A stretch of DNA of 64,000 nt from Actinotalea solisilvae (GTDB lineage Bacteria; Actinomycetota; Actinomycetes; Actinomycetales; Cellulomonadaceae), in contig NZ_JADDKQ010000018.1 of assembly GCF_016464425.1 (NCBI RefSeq), forward strand, positions 1-64,000. Direction: 5' to 3'. A model generated the notes under the pieces. It searched no databases. It saw only the letters and a program-made list of their open reading frames with translations, and had not been told where the DNA came from. Positions 25,174 to 34,391 of this stretch are shown here, piece by piece (the stretch's first letter is position 1; every line of letters begins with the position of its first letter). Both the position numbers and the translations under genes were made by a program.

Positions 25174-25567
25174 GCGACGTCATGCGCGCGGTGCACAGGC
25201 GCCGGTCCTGCTCGTCGCGGATGACGACCTCGTACGTCGCCGCCTGCGAGCCCCGGTGCAGCGGCAGCGCGGTCGCGGTGACGACGCCCTCGCGCGCGCT
25301 GCGGTGGTGGGTCGCGTTCACGTCGACGCCCACGACCGTCCGCCCCGGGCCGGCGTGGATGACCGCGGCCCACGAGCCCACGGCCTCGGCGAGGCACGCC
25401 ATCGCGCCGCCGTGCAGCAGGCCGAACGACTGCGTGTTGGTCGCGACGGGCATGGTCGCGACCACACGCTCGGGCGACGCCTCGAGCACCCGCACCCCCA
25501 TCTTGGCGTCCAGGGCACCCAGCCGGAGGTCGGGATGAGCCCGCGTCAGCACGTCGTCGTCGTCCAT
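25151..25567 (-). CDS. Hotdog-fold thioesterase
   Basis: 138-residue member of the PaaI/YdiI-type acyl-CoA thioesterases: 'MPVATNTQSFGLLHGGAMACLAEAVGSWAAVIHAG' contains the His-Gly-Gly and catalytic Glu ('LAEAVGS'), then 'VVGVDVNATHHRSAREGVVTATALPLHRG'. It could release CoA from pathway intermediates, a second one beside PaaI. Start ATG 25567 begins 'MDDDDVL'; 25600 would add a low-quality extension. It is the only gene of the paa block on this strand besides paaR. Confidence 0.83.
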   Translation of the reverse strand: MDDDDVLTRAHPDLRLGALDAKMGVRVLEASPERVVATMPVATNTQSFGLLHGGAMACLAEAVGSWAAVIHAGPGRTVVGVDVNATHHRSAREGVVTATALPLHRGSQAATYEVVIRDEQDRRLCTARMTSLILAPRS

Positions 25568-25632
25568 CCGGGCAGCATACGAACGCCGATCCGCCGTCAC
25601 CGTCGACGGCGCGCGAACGGAGGAACCACCTC

Positions 25633-27675
25633 GTGACCATGACCGTGAGGAGCTACGTCGGGGACCGCTGGCAGGGCCCGGGCGGCGCGACGACCACCCT
25701 GCTGGACGCGTCGACGGCCGAGCCGGTCGCCGTCGTGGGCGCCGACGCGATCGACATGGTGCCCGTGCTCGACCACGCGCGGTCGGTCGGCGGACCCGCG
25801 CTGCGCGAGCTGACGTTCCACGAGCGAGCCTTCGCGCTCAAGAACCTCGCGCTCCACCTCAACGAGCGGCGCGCCGAGCTCTACCCCGTCTCGGCATGGA
25901 CGGGCGCGACGCGGCGGGACTCGCTCGTCGACGTCGACGGCGGCATCGGCGTGCTCTTCAGCTACGCGGGCAAGGGCCGGCGCGAGCTGCCCAACGCCCG
26001 CGTCGTCGTCGACGGCGCGACGGAGCGCCTGGGCAAGGCCGGGCAGTTCGTCGGCCAGCACGTGCACACGTCGCGCCGCGGCGTCGCGCTGCAGGTCAAC
26101 GCGTTCAACTTCCCCGTGTGGGGCATGCTCGAGAAGTTCGCGCCGGCCTTCCTCGCGGGGGTGCCGACCGTGGTCAAGCCCGCGACGCAGACGGCGTACC
26201 TCACGGCCGCGGTCGTCGAGCAGATCGCCGCGTCGGGCCTGCTGCCGCCCGGGAGCCTCCAGCTCGTCGTCGGCGGCAGCCGCGGGCTGCTCGACCTGCT
26301 CGACGAGCAGGACACGGTCGCCTTCACCGGCTCGGCCGCGACCGCGGCCCTGCTGCGCGGGCACCGCGCCGTGCAGCACGGCGGCGTGCGGTTCAGCTCG
26401 GAGGCGGACTCGCTCAACCTCTCGGTGCTCGGGCGCGACGTCGAGCCCGGCAGCCCCGAGCTCGACCTCTACGTGCGGCAGGTCGTCACCGAGCTGACGT
26501 CCAAGGCGGGGCAGAAGTGCACCGCGATCCGGCGCGCGCTGGTGCCCGAGCCCCTCGTCCCGCACGTCGTGGCGGCCCTCGAGGCGCGCATCGCGGACAA
26601 GGTCCGCGTCGGCCACCCCGCGGCCGAGGGCGTGACCATGGGCGCGCTCGCGGGCCTCGGCCAGCGCGACGACGTCCGCGCGAACCTCGACCGCCTGGCC
26701 CGGGGCGCCGAGCGCGTCGTCGGCGACCCGGACGCGTTCGACGTCGTCGGCGCGGACGCCGAGCGCGGCGCGTTCCTGCCACCCGTCGTCCTGTGGGCGA
26801 AGGACGCGAGCCGGCCGGAGCCGCACGAGGTCGAGGTGTTCGGTCCCGTGTGCACGGTCATCGGCTACCGGGACACCGCGCACGCGGTCGACCTCGCGGC
26901 GCGCGGCCGCGGGAGCCTCGTCGGCTCGGTCGTCTCGGCCGACCCCGACGTCGTCCGCGAGCTCGTGCTCGGCGTCGCGCCGTGGCACGGGCGCCTGCTC
27001 GTGCTCGACCAGGACTCGGCGCCCGAGTCGACCGGCCACGGCTCGCCGCTCCCCCAGCTCGTCCACGGCGGCCCAGGGCGCGCGGGCGGCGGCGAGGAGC
27101 TCGGCGGCATCCGCTCGGTGCTCCACTTCATGCAGCGGACCGCGCTCCAGGGCTCGCCGAGGGCGCTCGCCGCGATCACCGGGACGTGGGTCACGGGCGC
27201 GCCGCGCACGACCGAGGGCACGCACCCGTTCCGGAAGCCGCTCGCCGAGCTGCGCGTCGGGGACGCGGTGGTCGGCGGCCCGCGCACCGTGACCCTCGAC
27301 GACGTCGACCGCTTCGCCGACCTCTCGGGCGACCGGTTCTACGCGCACACCGACGAGGAGGCCGCGGCGGCGAACCCGTTCTTCGAGGGGCGGGTCGCGC
27401 ACGGCTACTTCGTGGTGTCCCTCGCGGCCGGGCTCTTCGTGTCCCCCGAGCCCGGGCCGGTGCTCGCCAACTACGGGCTCGAGCGACTGCGCTTCCTCGA
27501 GCCGGTGTACCCGGGCGACGCGCTCACCGTGACTCTCACGGCCAAGGCGATCTCGCCGCGGGTCGACGCCGACTACGGCGAGGTCGTGTGGGACGCCGAG
27601 GTCGTCAACCAGGACGGCACCCCGGTCGCGACGTACGACGTGCTGACCCTCGTGGCGAAGGAGTGGCCGCGATGA
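25633..27675 (+). CDS. paaZ: Bifunctional oxepin-CoA hydrolase/aldehyde dehydrogenase PaaZ
   Basis: 680-residue fusion. Residues 1-~525 are an aldehyde dehydrogenase with catalytic Glu257 ('RFSSEADSLN') and Cys296 ('KAGQKCTAIR'); residues ~540-680 are a MaoC-type hydratase with 'FADLSGDRFYAHTDEEAAAANPFFEGRVAHGYFVVSLAAGL'. The enzyme opens the oxepin-CoA ring and oxidises the aldehyde. GTG at 25633 lies nine bases after GGAGG; an ATG two codons on is possible. It starts a new unit, 65 bases after the thioesterase start on the other strand, coupled to the following hydratase. Confidence 0.95.
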   Translation: MTMTVRSYVGDRWQGPGGATTTLLDASTAEPVAVVGADAIDMVPVLDHARSVGGPALRELTFHERAFALKNLALHLNERRAELYPVSAWTGATRRDSLVDVDGGIGVLFSYAGKGRRELPNARVVVDGATERLGKAGQFVGQHVHTSRRGVALQVNAFNFPVWGMLEKFAPAFLAGVPTVVKPATQTAYLTAAVVEQIAASGLLPPGSLQLVVGGSRGLLDLLDEQDTVAFTGSAATAALLRGHRAVQHGGVRFSSEADSLNLSVLGRDVEPGSPELDLYVRQVVTELTSKAGQKCTAIRRALVPEPLVPHVVAALEARIADKVRVGHPAAEGVTMGALAGLGQRDDVRANLDRLARGAERVVGDPDAFDVVGADAERGAFLPPVVLWAKDASRPEPHEVEVFGPVCTVIGYRDTAHAVDLAARGRGSLVGSVVSADPDVVRELVLGVAPWHGRLLVLDQDSAPESTGHGSPLPQLVHGGPGRAGGGEELGGIRSVLHFMQRTALQGSPRALAAITGTWVTGAPRTTEGTHPFRKPLAELRVGDAVVGGPRTVTLDDVDRFADLSGDRFYAHTDEEAAAANPFFEGRVAHGYFVVSLAAGLFVSPEPGPVLANYGLERLRFLEPVYPGDALTVTLTAKAISPRVDADYGEVVWDAEVVNQDGTPVATYDVLTLVAKEWPR

Positions 27676-28502
27676 GCGCCGACGGGACGACCGGCGACGT
27701 CGGCGTGCGCCGCACCGTCGAGGACGTCGCCGACGGCGGTGGCACGGTCGCCGAGGTGGTCCTCGACCGGCCCGCGCGGCTCAACACGCTCGACCCCGCG
27801 GCGCTCGCCGCCCTGCGCGAGGCCTTGGAGGACCTGGCGGCGTCGGCGCAGGAGCGGGGCCTGCGCGGCGTCCTGCTCCGGGGCGAGGGACGCGCGTTCT
27901 GCGCCGGGCGCGACATCAGCGGCGTCGACCCGGCGACCGACGACGCCGAGGCGTTCCTGCGCGACCTCGTGCACCCCGTGCTCGCGGCGGTGCGGTCCGT
28001 CCCCGTGCCCGTCGTCGCAGCCGTCCAGGGGGCCGCGCTGGGCATCGGCCTGGGCCTCGCGGCGAGCGCCGACATCGTCTACGCCGCCCGGAGCGCGAGG
28101 GTCGGTTCGCCGTTCGCGCGCATCGGCGCCGTGCTGGACTCGGGCGGCCACGCGCTGCTCGTCGACCGCCTGGGCCCGCACCGCGCGATGGACCTCATCG
28201 TCACGGGCGAGCTGCTCGACGGCGAGGAGGCCGCGCGCGTGGGGCTCGTGAGCCGCGTCGTGCCGGACGAGGACCTGCTGGCCCGCGCGCGCGAGGTGCT
28301 CGCGGTGCTCGCGGCGGGACCGACGCAGTCCTTCGTCCAGTCCAAGCACCTCGTCGCGCGGCTCCAGGCGCGCCGCGGCCAGGACGGCGAGCTCCTCGAG
28401 GCCGAGGCCCGGGCGCAGGGCGCGGCCGCGGCGACCAGCGACTACGCCGAGGGCTTCACCGCGTTCCAGCAGAAGCGGCCGCCGCGCTTCACGGGCCGCT
28501 GA
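27672..28502 (+). CDS. paaG: Enoyl-CoA hydratase/isomerase, PaaG-like
   Basis: 276-residue crotonase-family protein: 'LDRPARLNTLDPAALAALREAL', 'GEGRAFCAGRDISGVDP', 'VVAAVQGAALGIGLGLAASADIVYAARSARVGSPFARIGAVLDSGG'. The first catalytic-acid position reads G-I-G-L rather than a glutamate, and the second aspartate lies in 'VLDSGG'; PaaG isomerases likewise use an aspartate, so this is the better PaaG candidate of the two crotonases here. ATG overlaps the paaZ stop as ATGA. It ends 14 bases inside the convergent LtrA-like gene. Confidence 0.84.
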   Translation: MSADGTTGDVGVRRTVEDVADGGGTVAEVVLDRPARLNTLDPAALAALREALEDLAASAQERGLRGVLLRGEGRAFCAGRDISGVDPATDDAEAFLRDLVHPVLAAVRSVPVPVVAAVQGAALGIGLGLAASADIVYAARSARVGSPFARIGAVLDSGGHALLVDRLGPHRAMDLIVTGELLDGEEAARVGLVSRVVPDEDLLARAREVLAVLAAGPTQSFVQSKHLVARLQARRGQDGELLEAEARAQGAAAATSDYAEGFTAFQQKRPPRFTGR

Positions 28503-29688
28503 CGACCGCCTGCCCGGGCCCGCCGCGCCGCAGGCGTGCGACGGTCTTGAGCGCCGCGAGGCACAGCAGCACGACGCCGATGGCGAGCACCGGCCACGGC
28601 GTGAGGACGGCGAGCCCCACGGCCACGGCCGCCGCCGGGAGGACGACGCGGCCGAGACCCGCGTCCGGGCGCCGCGCGTAGAGCGCGAGCGTGCTGAGCA
28701 GGAAGATCGCGACGGGGACGGCGACGGACGCCCCTGCGGCTACGTCCCCGATCTCGCCGTGGTGGGTCGCGTGCTCGATCGCGACGGCGAGGCCGGCTCC
28801 CACGGCCGCGACGGAGGCGAAGATCAGCAGGTGCAGGTAGGACCACGTGAACGACTGCCGCAGCGTCCTCAGGTCGTCGTCCGGCCGTTCGAAGTAGACC
28901 CACCACAGCGCGAAGAGGATGAGCAGCCCACCGACGACGACGGGGGCGAGCTCGCGGCCGGCGTCCCCGTCGCTCAGCGCGGCCTGGATCGCGCGCGAGG
29001 CGGCGAGGACGGACTCCCCGAGCACGATCATCATGAACAGCCCGTACCGCTCGCGGATGTGGTTCGGGTGCCAGGGGGTGCGGGAGCCGTACTCGCTCCA
29101 GATCGGCACCACGAGCTCCCCGACGGCGAGCGTGAGCCAGACCGGGACCCACCAGGAGTCCGGGAGCAGCAGCGCCACGAGCCAGCCGACCTGGACCGCC
29201 GAGAGGCCGACGACGAACCGCAACGCCCCCGCGCGCCGCCTCGCACCGGAACGGGCGACGCGGAGCCACTGGAGGACGAGCGCGACGCGCATCACGGCGT
29301 AGCCGAGCACGGCGAGCCGGAAGTCGAAGTCCTCGAACACCGCGGGCACGCCGGCCGCGAAGACCAGCGCGCCCGTCATCGTCAGGAACACGGCGAGCCG
29401 GTAGACGACGTCGTCGTTGTCGTAGGCCGACGCGAACCAGGTGAAGTTCACCCACGCCCAGTAGATGGCGAAGAACACGAGCGCGAAGCTCAGCACCGCC
29501 TCGGCCGCGTGCCCCTCGGCGACGCCGTGGTGCAGACCCTCGGACGCCAGCGCGACCGCCACGACGAAGACGAGGTCGAAGAAGAGCTCGAGCGGCGTCG
29601 CCGCGCGGTGCGCCTCCGACGGGTCCCGCCCCGAGAGCGGCGCGGTCACCCGTGGCCGCACGTGCCCGACCAGGCTCTCCTGACTCAT
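28489..29688 (-). CDS. Low-temperature-requirement A (LtrA) family membrane protein
   Basis: 399-residue polytopic membrane protein with about ten hydrophobic helices. The family signature 'TPLELFFDLVFVVAVALASEGLHHGVAEG' is near the N-terminus, followed by 'FFAIYWAWVNFTWFASAYDNDDVVYRLAVFLTMTGALVFA' and 'RYGLFMMIVLGESVLAASRAIQ'. LtrA proteins were named from a Listeria cold-growth mutant; the biochemical role is unknown. ATG 29688 has GAGGTGG upstream. Divergent from the aminotransferase gene. Confidence 0.9.
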   Translation of the reverse strand: MSQESLVGHVRPRVTAPLSGRDPSEAHRAATPLELFFDLVFVVAVALASEGLHHGVAEGHAAEAVLSFALVFFAIYWAWVNFTWFASAYDNDDVVYRLAVFLTMTGALVFAAGVPAVFEDFDFRLAVLGYAVMRVALVLQWLRVARSGARRRAGALRFVVGLSAVQVGWLVALLLPDSWWVPVWLTLAVGELVVPIWSEYGSRTPWHPNHIRERYGLFMMIVLGESVLAASRAIQAALSDGDAGRELAPVVVGGLLILFALWWVYFERPDDDLRTLRQSFTWSYLHLLIFASVAAVGAGLAVAIEHATHHGEIGDVAAGASVAVPVAIFLLSTLALYARRPDAGLGRVVLPAAAVAVGLAVLTPWPVLAIGVVLLCLAALKTVARLRRGGPGQAVVSGP

Positions 29689-29846
29689 CGCGCCACCTCG
29701 CTCGCCCGCGGACCGTCGACGTCGCGAGGGTAGGCGATCAAGGGCCGCTCGGGGAGGGCCGGCCGCGATCCCCTGGACGCGCACCCGTCGACGGGTCTTG
29801 CATGGGGGTGGGCCGCGCACGGCCGGCCGGACAGGAGATCAGGGCG

Positions 29847-31076
29847 ATGGGGCTCGACACCGGTACCGACGCGACCAGCACCATGGACGCCGCCACCCCC
29901 GTCTCGGCGCGCTCACGCGCGGCGGCCGAGGGGACCGCCCGGCTCGAGGCGCTCATCGCGTCGTCGGGCACGTTCGAGGCGGCCGACCCGGACGCGGCGG
30001 TCTTCACGTTCGGCAACCCGCACGAGATGCCGCTCCAGGGCCTCGTCGACGCGCTGCGCCGCAGCGCCGAGCCGCGGTCCGTCGACTGGTTCGCCTACAA
30101 GGCGAGCGACGAGGCGCCGCGCGCGTTCCTCGCGGGGTCGCTGAGCCGCGAGCTGGGCCTCGCGTTCGAGCCCGAGGACGTCCTGCTCACGGCGGGCGCG
30201 TTCGGCGCGATCGCGGTCGCGTTCCACCTGCTCACGGACCCGGGCGACGAGGTCGTCATCCCCCGGCCCGGCTGGTTCCTCTACGACCCGATCCTGCGCC
30301 AGGCCGGCGTCGTGCCGGTCGAGGCGCCCCTGGACCCGGTGACGTGGGACCTCGACCTCGACGCGATCGACGCGGCCATCACGACCCGGACGCGCGCCGT
30401 CGTCGTCAACAGCCCGCACAACCCGACGGGCAGGGTGTACCCGCCGGCGATGTGGGACGCGCTCACCGAGGTGCTCGAGCGCGCGTCGGAGCGGATCCGC
30501 CGGCGGATCTACCTGCTGTCGGACGAGCCGTACCGCCGCATCCGCTTCGACGGCATCGGGTTCTCCAGCCCCGCGGCGCACTACCCGTGGACGCTCATCG
30601 ACTACTCGTACGGCAAGGTCCTGCTCGCGCCCGGGCAGCGGCTCGGCTACCTCGCGCTGTCGCCGCTCATGCCCGAGCGCGAGCGGCACGCGCTGCGGGC
30701 CGGCGCGTTCCCGGTCCAGGCGTCGCTCGGCTGGGCGTTCCCCGAGGCGGTCATGCAGCACGCGGTCGAGGCGCTCGAGCCGCTGACCATCGACGTCGCC
30801 GAGCTCCAGGCCAAGCGCGACCTGCTCCACGACGCCCTCACGGGGTGGGGCTACGACCTCGTGCGGCCCGAGGGCACGTTCTACCTCTGGGGCGCCGCGC
30901 CGGGCGGCGACGCCGAGGCGTTCGCGGCCTGGCTGCGGCAGCGGTCGGTGCACGTCATGGCGGGGACGATCTTCGGTCAGCCGCGGCACATCCGCCTGTG
31001 CCTCACCGCGACGCGCGACATGATCACGCGCGCCCTCCCGGCCCTCGAGGAGGCGGCGTCGGCGCCGTGGCGCTGA
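29847..31076 (+). CDS. Class I/II PLP-dependent aminotransferase
   Basis: 409-residue fold-type I aminotransferase. Cofactor residues are visible: 'LLTAGAFGAIAVAFHLL', 'VVVNSPHNPTGRVYP' (Asn), 'YLLSDEPYRRIRFDG' (Asp/Tyr), the PLP-lysine in 'IDYSYGKVLLAPGQRLGYLA', and an Arg near 'RHIRLCLTATRDMI'. The substrate is not certain; aromatic or branched amino acids are typical of such enzymes. Placed 1.3 kb after the paa cluster, it could make phenylpyruvate from phenylalanine, but it has its own promoter region (ribosome site AGGAG/AGGG) and is not in the paa operon. Confidence 0.85.
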   Translation: MGLDTGTDATSTMDAATPVSARSRAAAEGTARLEALIASSGTFEAADPDAAVFTFGNPHEMPLQGLVDALRRSAEPRSVDWFAYKASDEAPRAFLAGSLSRELGLAFEPEDVLLTAGAFGAIAVAFHLLTDPGDEVVIPRPGWFLYDPILRQAGVVPVEAPLDPVTWDLDLDAIDAAITTRTRAVVVNSPHNPTGRVYPPAMWDALTEVLERASERIRRRIYLLSDEPYRRIRFDGIGFSSPAAHYPWTLIDYSYGKVLLAPGQRLGYLALSPLMPERERHALRAGAFPVQASLGWAFPEAVMQHAVEALEPLTIDVAELQAKRDLLHDALTGWGYDLVRPEGTFYLWGAAPGGDAEAFAAWLRQRSVHVMAGTIFGQPRHIRLCLTATRDMITRALPALEEAASAPWR

Positions 31077-31166
31077 CTTCTGGACCGGACCCGGGTCGCG
31101 GCACGCACACGGTTCCAGGACGCCGACGACGCCGGTGCGAGCGTCCGGACGGCCTAGCCTCAGGGC

Positions 31167-32627
31167 ATGGACCGCGCCCGCGACGTCGTCGAGGTGCACC
31201 TCGACGAGGGCGACGCGGACCTCGCACCCGCCGCCACGACCCCGCGGCGGACCGTGGGCCGGCGCCTCGCCGTGGCCGCCGTCGCCGTCGCCGCGCTCGC
31301 TGCGGGCGCGGCGAGCGTGGCCGAGCACGCCCGCGACCGCGCACGCGCGGCGGAGCTCGCGGCGATCGAGGGCCTGGTGCCCGCCCTCGACCAGGCGCCG
31401 GTCGAGAGCTGGCGCGCCGACGCGTCCTGGGTGACCGCACAGGTCGGCGACTCGCTCCTGGTGAGCGGCGACGGTGGGGCGTCGTCCGCGCTCGACGCCG
31501 AGACCGGCGCCGTGCTGTGGACGTCCGCCGAGTCCGGGCCCTCGTCCTGGGCGCAGTCGTGCACGCCGCTCGAGGCCGACCCGACCGCCCACGTCGCACC
31601 GCGCCTCATCAGCCCGGTGGAGGTCTGGATCGCCGGGACGTGGCTCGCGGCCCCGGCCGGTCCGCTGGTGTGCGCGTGGGTCGACGGCGCCGGCACCACG
31701 ACGGTCGCCCTCGTCGACCCCGCGACGGGACGCCGTGACGTCGCCGTCGAGCTGCCCGGCTCCTACGTCCACCACCAGGTGCGCGACGGCGACGTCGCCG
31801 TGGCCACGGCGAACGGCGACGCCGTCGAGGTGACGCGCTGGGACCCCGCCACGGGCACGGTCCGCTGGCAGGTCTCGATGGCCGCGGTCCTCGGCGCGTC
31901 GGACGGCTGGGCGACCTGGTTCGACGCGACGACCGGCACGCTCACCGTCTCCGGGGAACGCACCGTCACCATCTCCCTGGACACCGGCGAGGAGGTCGCA
32001 CCGGTCGACCCGTCGGCGTTCGGCCCCCCGTCCCTGGATCCCGTGACGCGGCAGCTCCCCGACGGCAGCACCCTCACGTGGGAGCCGTCCTCCGACGGCG
32101 CGTTCCCCTTCGGCAGCGGCGAGGTGACGGGCCCCGACGGCCGGACGCGGTTCGCGCTGCCCGGCCCGCCGGTCCTGCCCGCGCTCACCGACGGGTCGGT
32201 GCCCGACGTCGTCGTCGTCCAGGCGTCGCCGCTGACGACGGTCGGCCTCGACGTCCGGACCGGGGAGGAGCGGTGGACCGCGGACGGGCTCGAGGCCGCG
32301 GGCGTCGTGCAGATGGACGGCACGCTCGTCGTGCGCGACTCCGTCGAGGTGCGGGCGCTCGACGTGCGCACGGGCGAGGAGCGATGGACCGCAGGGGCAC
32401 CGAGGACGCCCGTCACCGCGGGTCAGACCGACGGCCGGATCGTCCTGCTCGGCGCGCGCGAGGACGGGCAGACGCGCCTCGTCGCCCGCCGCATCGCCGA
32501 CGGCGAGACGGTGTGGTCGGTGCCGCTCCCCGAGGGCACCTGGACCGTCCAGCGCCTCGGCCCGGCCGGTCTGATCGCGCTGGGCGGCAAGGAGATCGCG
32601 CGCCTCGACGTCCCGACGGCGGGCTGA
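31167..32627 (+). CDS. PQQ-like beta-propeller membrane-anchored protein
   Basis: 486-residue protein with one N-terminal membrane segment at about residues 35-53 ('LAVAAVAVAALAAGAASVAEH') and an extracytoplasmic domain of repeated propeller blades such as 'LDAETGAVLWTSAESG', 'WDPATGTVRWQVS', 'LDVRTGEERWTADG' and 'LDVRTGEERWTAGA'. These are PQQ/WD40-like blades without PQQ-dehydrogenase catalytic residues, so a binding or scaffolding role is more likely than an enzyme. No close operon partner: the aminotransferase ends 90 bases upstream and a convergent lipoprotein follows. Confidence 0.8.
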   Translation: MDRARDVVEVHLDEGDADLAPAATTPRRTVGRRLAVAAVAVAALAAGAASVAEHARDRARAAELAAIEGLVPALDQAPVESWRADASWVTAQVGDSLLVSGDGGASSALDAETGAVLWTSAESGPSSWAQSCTPLEADPTAHVAPRLISPVEVWIAGTWLAAPAGPLVCAWVDGAGTTTVALVDPATGRRDVAVELPGSYVHHQVRDGDVAVATANGDAVEVTRWDPATGTVRWQVSMAAVLGASDGWATWFDATTGTLTVSGERTVTISLDTGEEVAPVDPSAFGPPSLDPVTRQLPDGSTLTWEPSSDGAFPFGSGEVTGPDGRTRFALPGPPVLPALTDGSVPDVVVVQASPLTTVGLDVRTGEERWTADGLEAAGVVQMDGTLVVRDSVEVRALDVRTGEERWTAGAPRTPVTAGQTDGRIVLLGAREDGQTRLVARRIADGETVWSVPLPEGTWTVQRLGPAGLIALGGKEIARLDVPTAG

Positions 32628-32762
32628 GGGACTCTGACGAGATCGATGACGACCGGCACCGACACACACACACCATGGCGACCTGCAGCCGCGCACCGTT
32701 TCTCCACCGTGCTGGCGCGCAACCACTGCTGACGGTGCCCTGTGGGGCGGTCGCCGGCGCCC

Positions 32763-33377
32763 TCAGACGGTCAGGTCGACGAACTCGTAGATGGAGGGGT
32801 CGGACTGGGCGTCGATGCGCGGCTGGAGCTTGTCGCGGAGCTCCTGCGGGGTTGCACACGCACCGAGCGGTCCGGTGCGCAGCTCCTGCGGGAGGTAGGC
32901 GCCGTAGTGGGTGGCCTTGAGATCGTCGTCGTCCCAGTCGCCGTAGGTGCCGGTCTGGAAGATGAAGACGACCTTCTTTCCTGCGGCCTCGGCGCGCTCG
33001 AACGCGCTCTTGAGGACCTCGATCTGGTCGTCCATCGTCTCCCGGTCCGGGGGCGCGACGGGTCCGAGACCGCTGGCGCGGGCCTCGTCGATGACGACCT
33101 GCGGGGTCGGTGCCTTCGGGTCGATGACGAGCTGGGTGCCGTCATTCGTGATGTACACCCCCAGACCTGCCGTGTCGGCCGCGACGGCCTCCTCGTGGCT
33201 GGTGATCGTCGCGCCGACGCCAGGGATCGGGTCAGGGTTGGCGGTCACCGGGGGTGCGGTGACCTCCACGGGCGCTGCGGTGCTCGCCGGCCTCGTCTCG
33301 CTGTCTGCGACGGGACTGCACGCCGCGAGCGCCACGGTGATCGTCGCGGCGGCGGTCAGGGCGAGAGCTCGTCTCAT
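32763..33377 (-). CDS. Hypothetical lipoprotein
   Basis: 204-residue predicted lipoprotein with signal peptide and lipobox LAACS (cysteine near residue 20), a Thr/Pro/Ala linker and a globular C-terminal domain ('YITNDGTQLVIDPKAPTPQVVIDEARASGLGP', 'KKVVFIFQTGTYGDWDDDDLKATHYGAYLPQELRTG'). I do not recognise the domain. Its codons are visibly less GC-extreme than the flanking genes. The 18 bases before the ATG closely match those before the next lipoprotein gene (TTsGCCGATAGG then six bases to ATG), suggesting common expression. Function unknown. Confidence 0.72.
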   Translation of the reverse strand: MRRALALTAAATITVALAACSPVADSETRPASTAAPVEVTAPPVTANPDPIPGVGATITSHEEAVAADTAGLGVYITNDGTQLVIDPKAPTPQVVIDEARASGLGPVAPPDRETMDDQIEVLKSAFERAEAAGKKVVFIFQTGTYGDWDDDDLKATHYGAYLPQELRTGPLGACATPQELRDKLQPRIDAQSDPSIYEFVDLTV

Positions 33378-33524
33378 ACTGCCCCTATCGGCCAAGGGGT
33401 GCCCGATCCCCGGGACACCCGGCCCAGGAGTTCCGCACGTGGCTGCGCTATGCGGCCTGCATCTCCTGTGTGCGCCGCCGAAGCCGAGGACGCCGACGTC
33501 GCCGATCCATCACCGACGCCGCCG

Positions 33525-34124
33525 TCAGGGGATGGCGGCGTACCGGTCACTGATCGGGACCAGGATGTACTCCGCGCGGTCGAGGACTCGCCCGTCCACG
33601 GTGTACGGCCCGGCCAGGGCTGCCTCCCGGTTCGGGAGGTAGCTGCCAGCCTGGTAGCCCGAGTTGTCCAGCTCGCGGACCGAACCGAACCGGCTCAAGC
33701 CGAAGACCTTCCAGAACCACCCGACAAAGTGCCCCCCGCTGACTCCGCCCACGTTGTCGGAGTACCCGGGCATGATTGACACGGCGTACTTGTCGCTCTG
33801 CTCGAGGTAGAGCTCCCACCCCTCCGCAGCCACGAAGCCGGCCTCTGCCGCGGGCGGCTGTCCCGGCGTGTCCGTGCCGATCCGGACCGGGGCCGTCTCG
33901 GTCCCCTGGAACAGCACCCCGTCGAGGACCTGGCTGAACTCGTCGGCGACCAGCTCGGGCGTGGCCTGCGGTGCGGGGGTCGTCGACTCGACCTCCACGG
34001 GCTCCGATGCCGTCGGCGTCTCGCTCCACGGCGCCGGCCCACCAGGGGAGCTGGGTGTGCACGCGGCCAGCGTGACTGAAGCGAGCACGGCGACGAAGGC
34101 GGTCTTGATGGTGGGGCGCTGCAT
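33525..34124 (-). CDS. Hypothetical lipoprotein
   Basis: 199-residue predicted lipoprotein: signal peptide with lipobox LAACT, Pro/Thr/Glu-rich linker, then a domain with 'FVAAEGWELYLEQSDKYAVSIMPGYSDNVGGVSGGHFVGWFWKVFGLSRFGSV' and 'YTVDGRVLDRAEYILVPISDRYAAIP'. Not recognised. Not clearly homologous to the lipoprotein encoded just downstream, but the two share leader sequence around the ribosome site and similarly reduced GC, as if acquired or expressed together. ATG 34124 starts the signal peptide. Confidence 0.7.
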   Translation of the reverse strand: MQRPTIKTAFVAVLASVTLAACTPSSPGGPAPWSETPTASEPVEVESTTPAPQATPELVADEFSQVLDGVLFQGTETAPVRIGTDTPGQPPAAEAGFVAAEGWELYLEQSDKYAVSIMPGYSDNVGGVSGGHFVGWFWKVFGLSRFGSVRELDNSGYQAGSYLPNREAALAGPYTVDGRVLDRAEYILVPISDRYAAIP

Positions 34125-34341
34125 GATGGTCCTATCGGCGAACGGGCGCGTAGGCGCCAGGACTGTTGGCCCTCCGCTGGCCCGCCAGCTCACGCTACGG
34201 GGCGCGCTCGCCTCTGTGACCTGCGCGCAGAGACAGGCCGTCGCTCGTAGGAGGGCGAGGCGACGCCCTAGGGCGACTCGTGGGTACGCCGTCGTCACCA
34301 CCCGTCGCAGCAGTGCGCCACGGTGACGCGCCCACCGACGA

Positions 34342-34374
34342 CGAAGGCCCCGACCGTGACGGTCGGGGCCTTCG
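34342..34374. terminator. Hairpin terminator after tRNA-Arg
   Basis: Perfect 15-bp stem, CGAAGGCCCCGACCG (34342-34356) with CGGTCGGGGCCTTCG (34360-34374), three-base loop. It starts 18 bases beyond the 3' end of the tRNA-Arg gene transcribed leftward. The rest of 34125-34391 holds no gene that I can support. Confidence 0.82.
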
Positions 34375-34391
34375 ATCTGTCCTGCTCGCGT

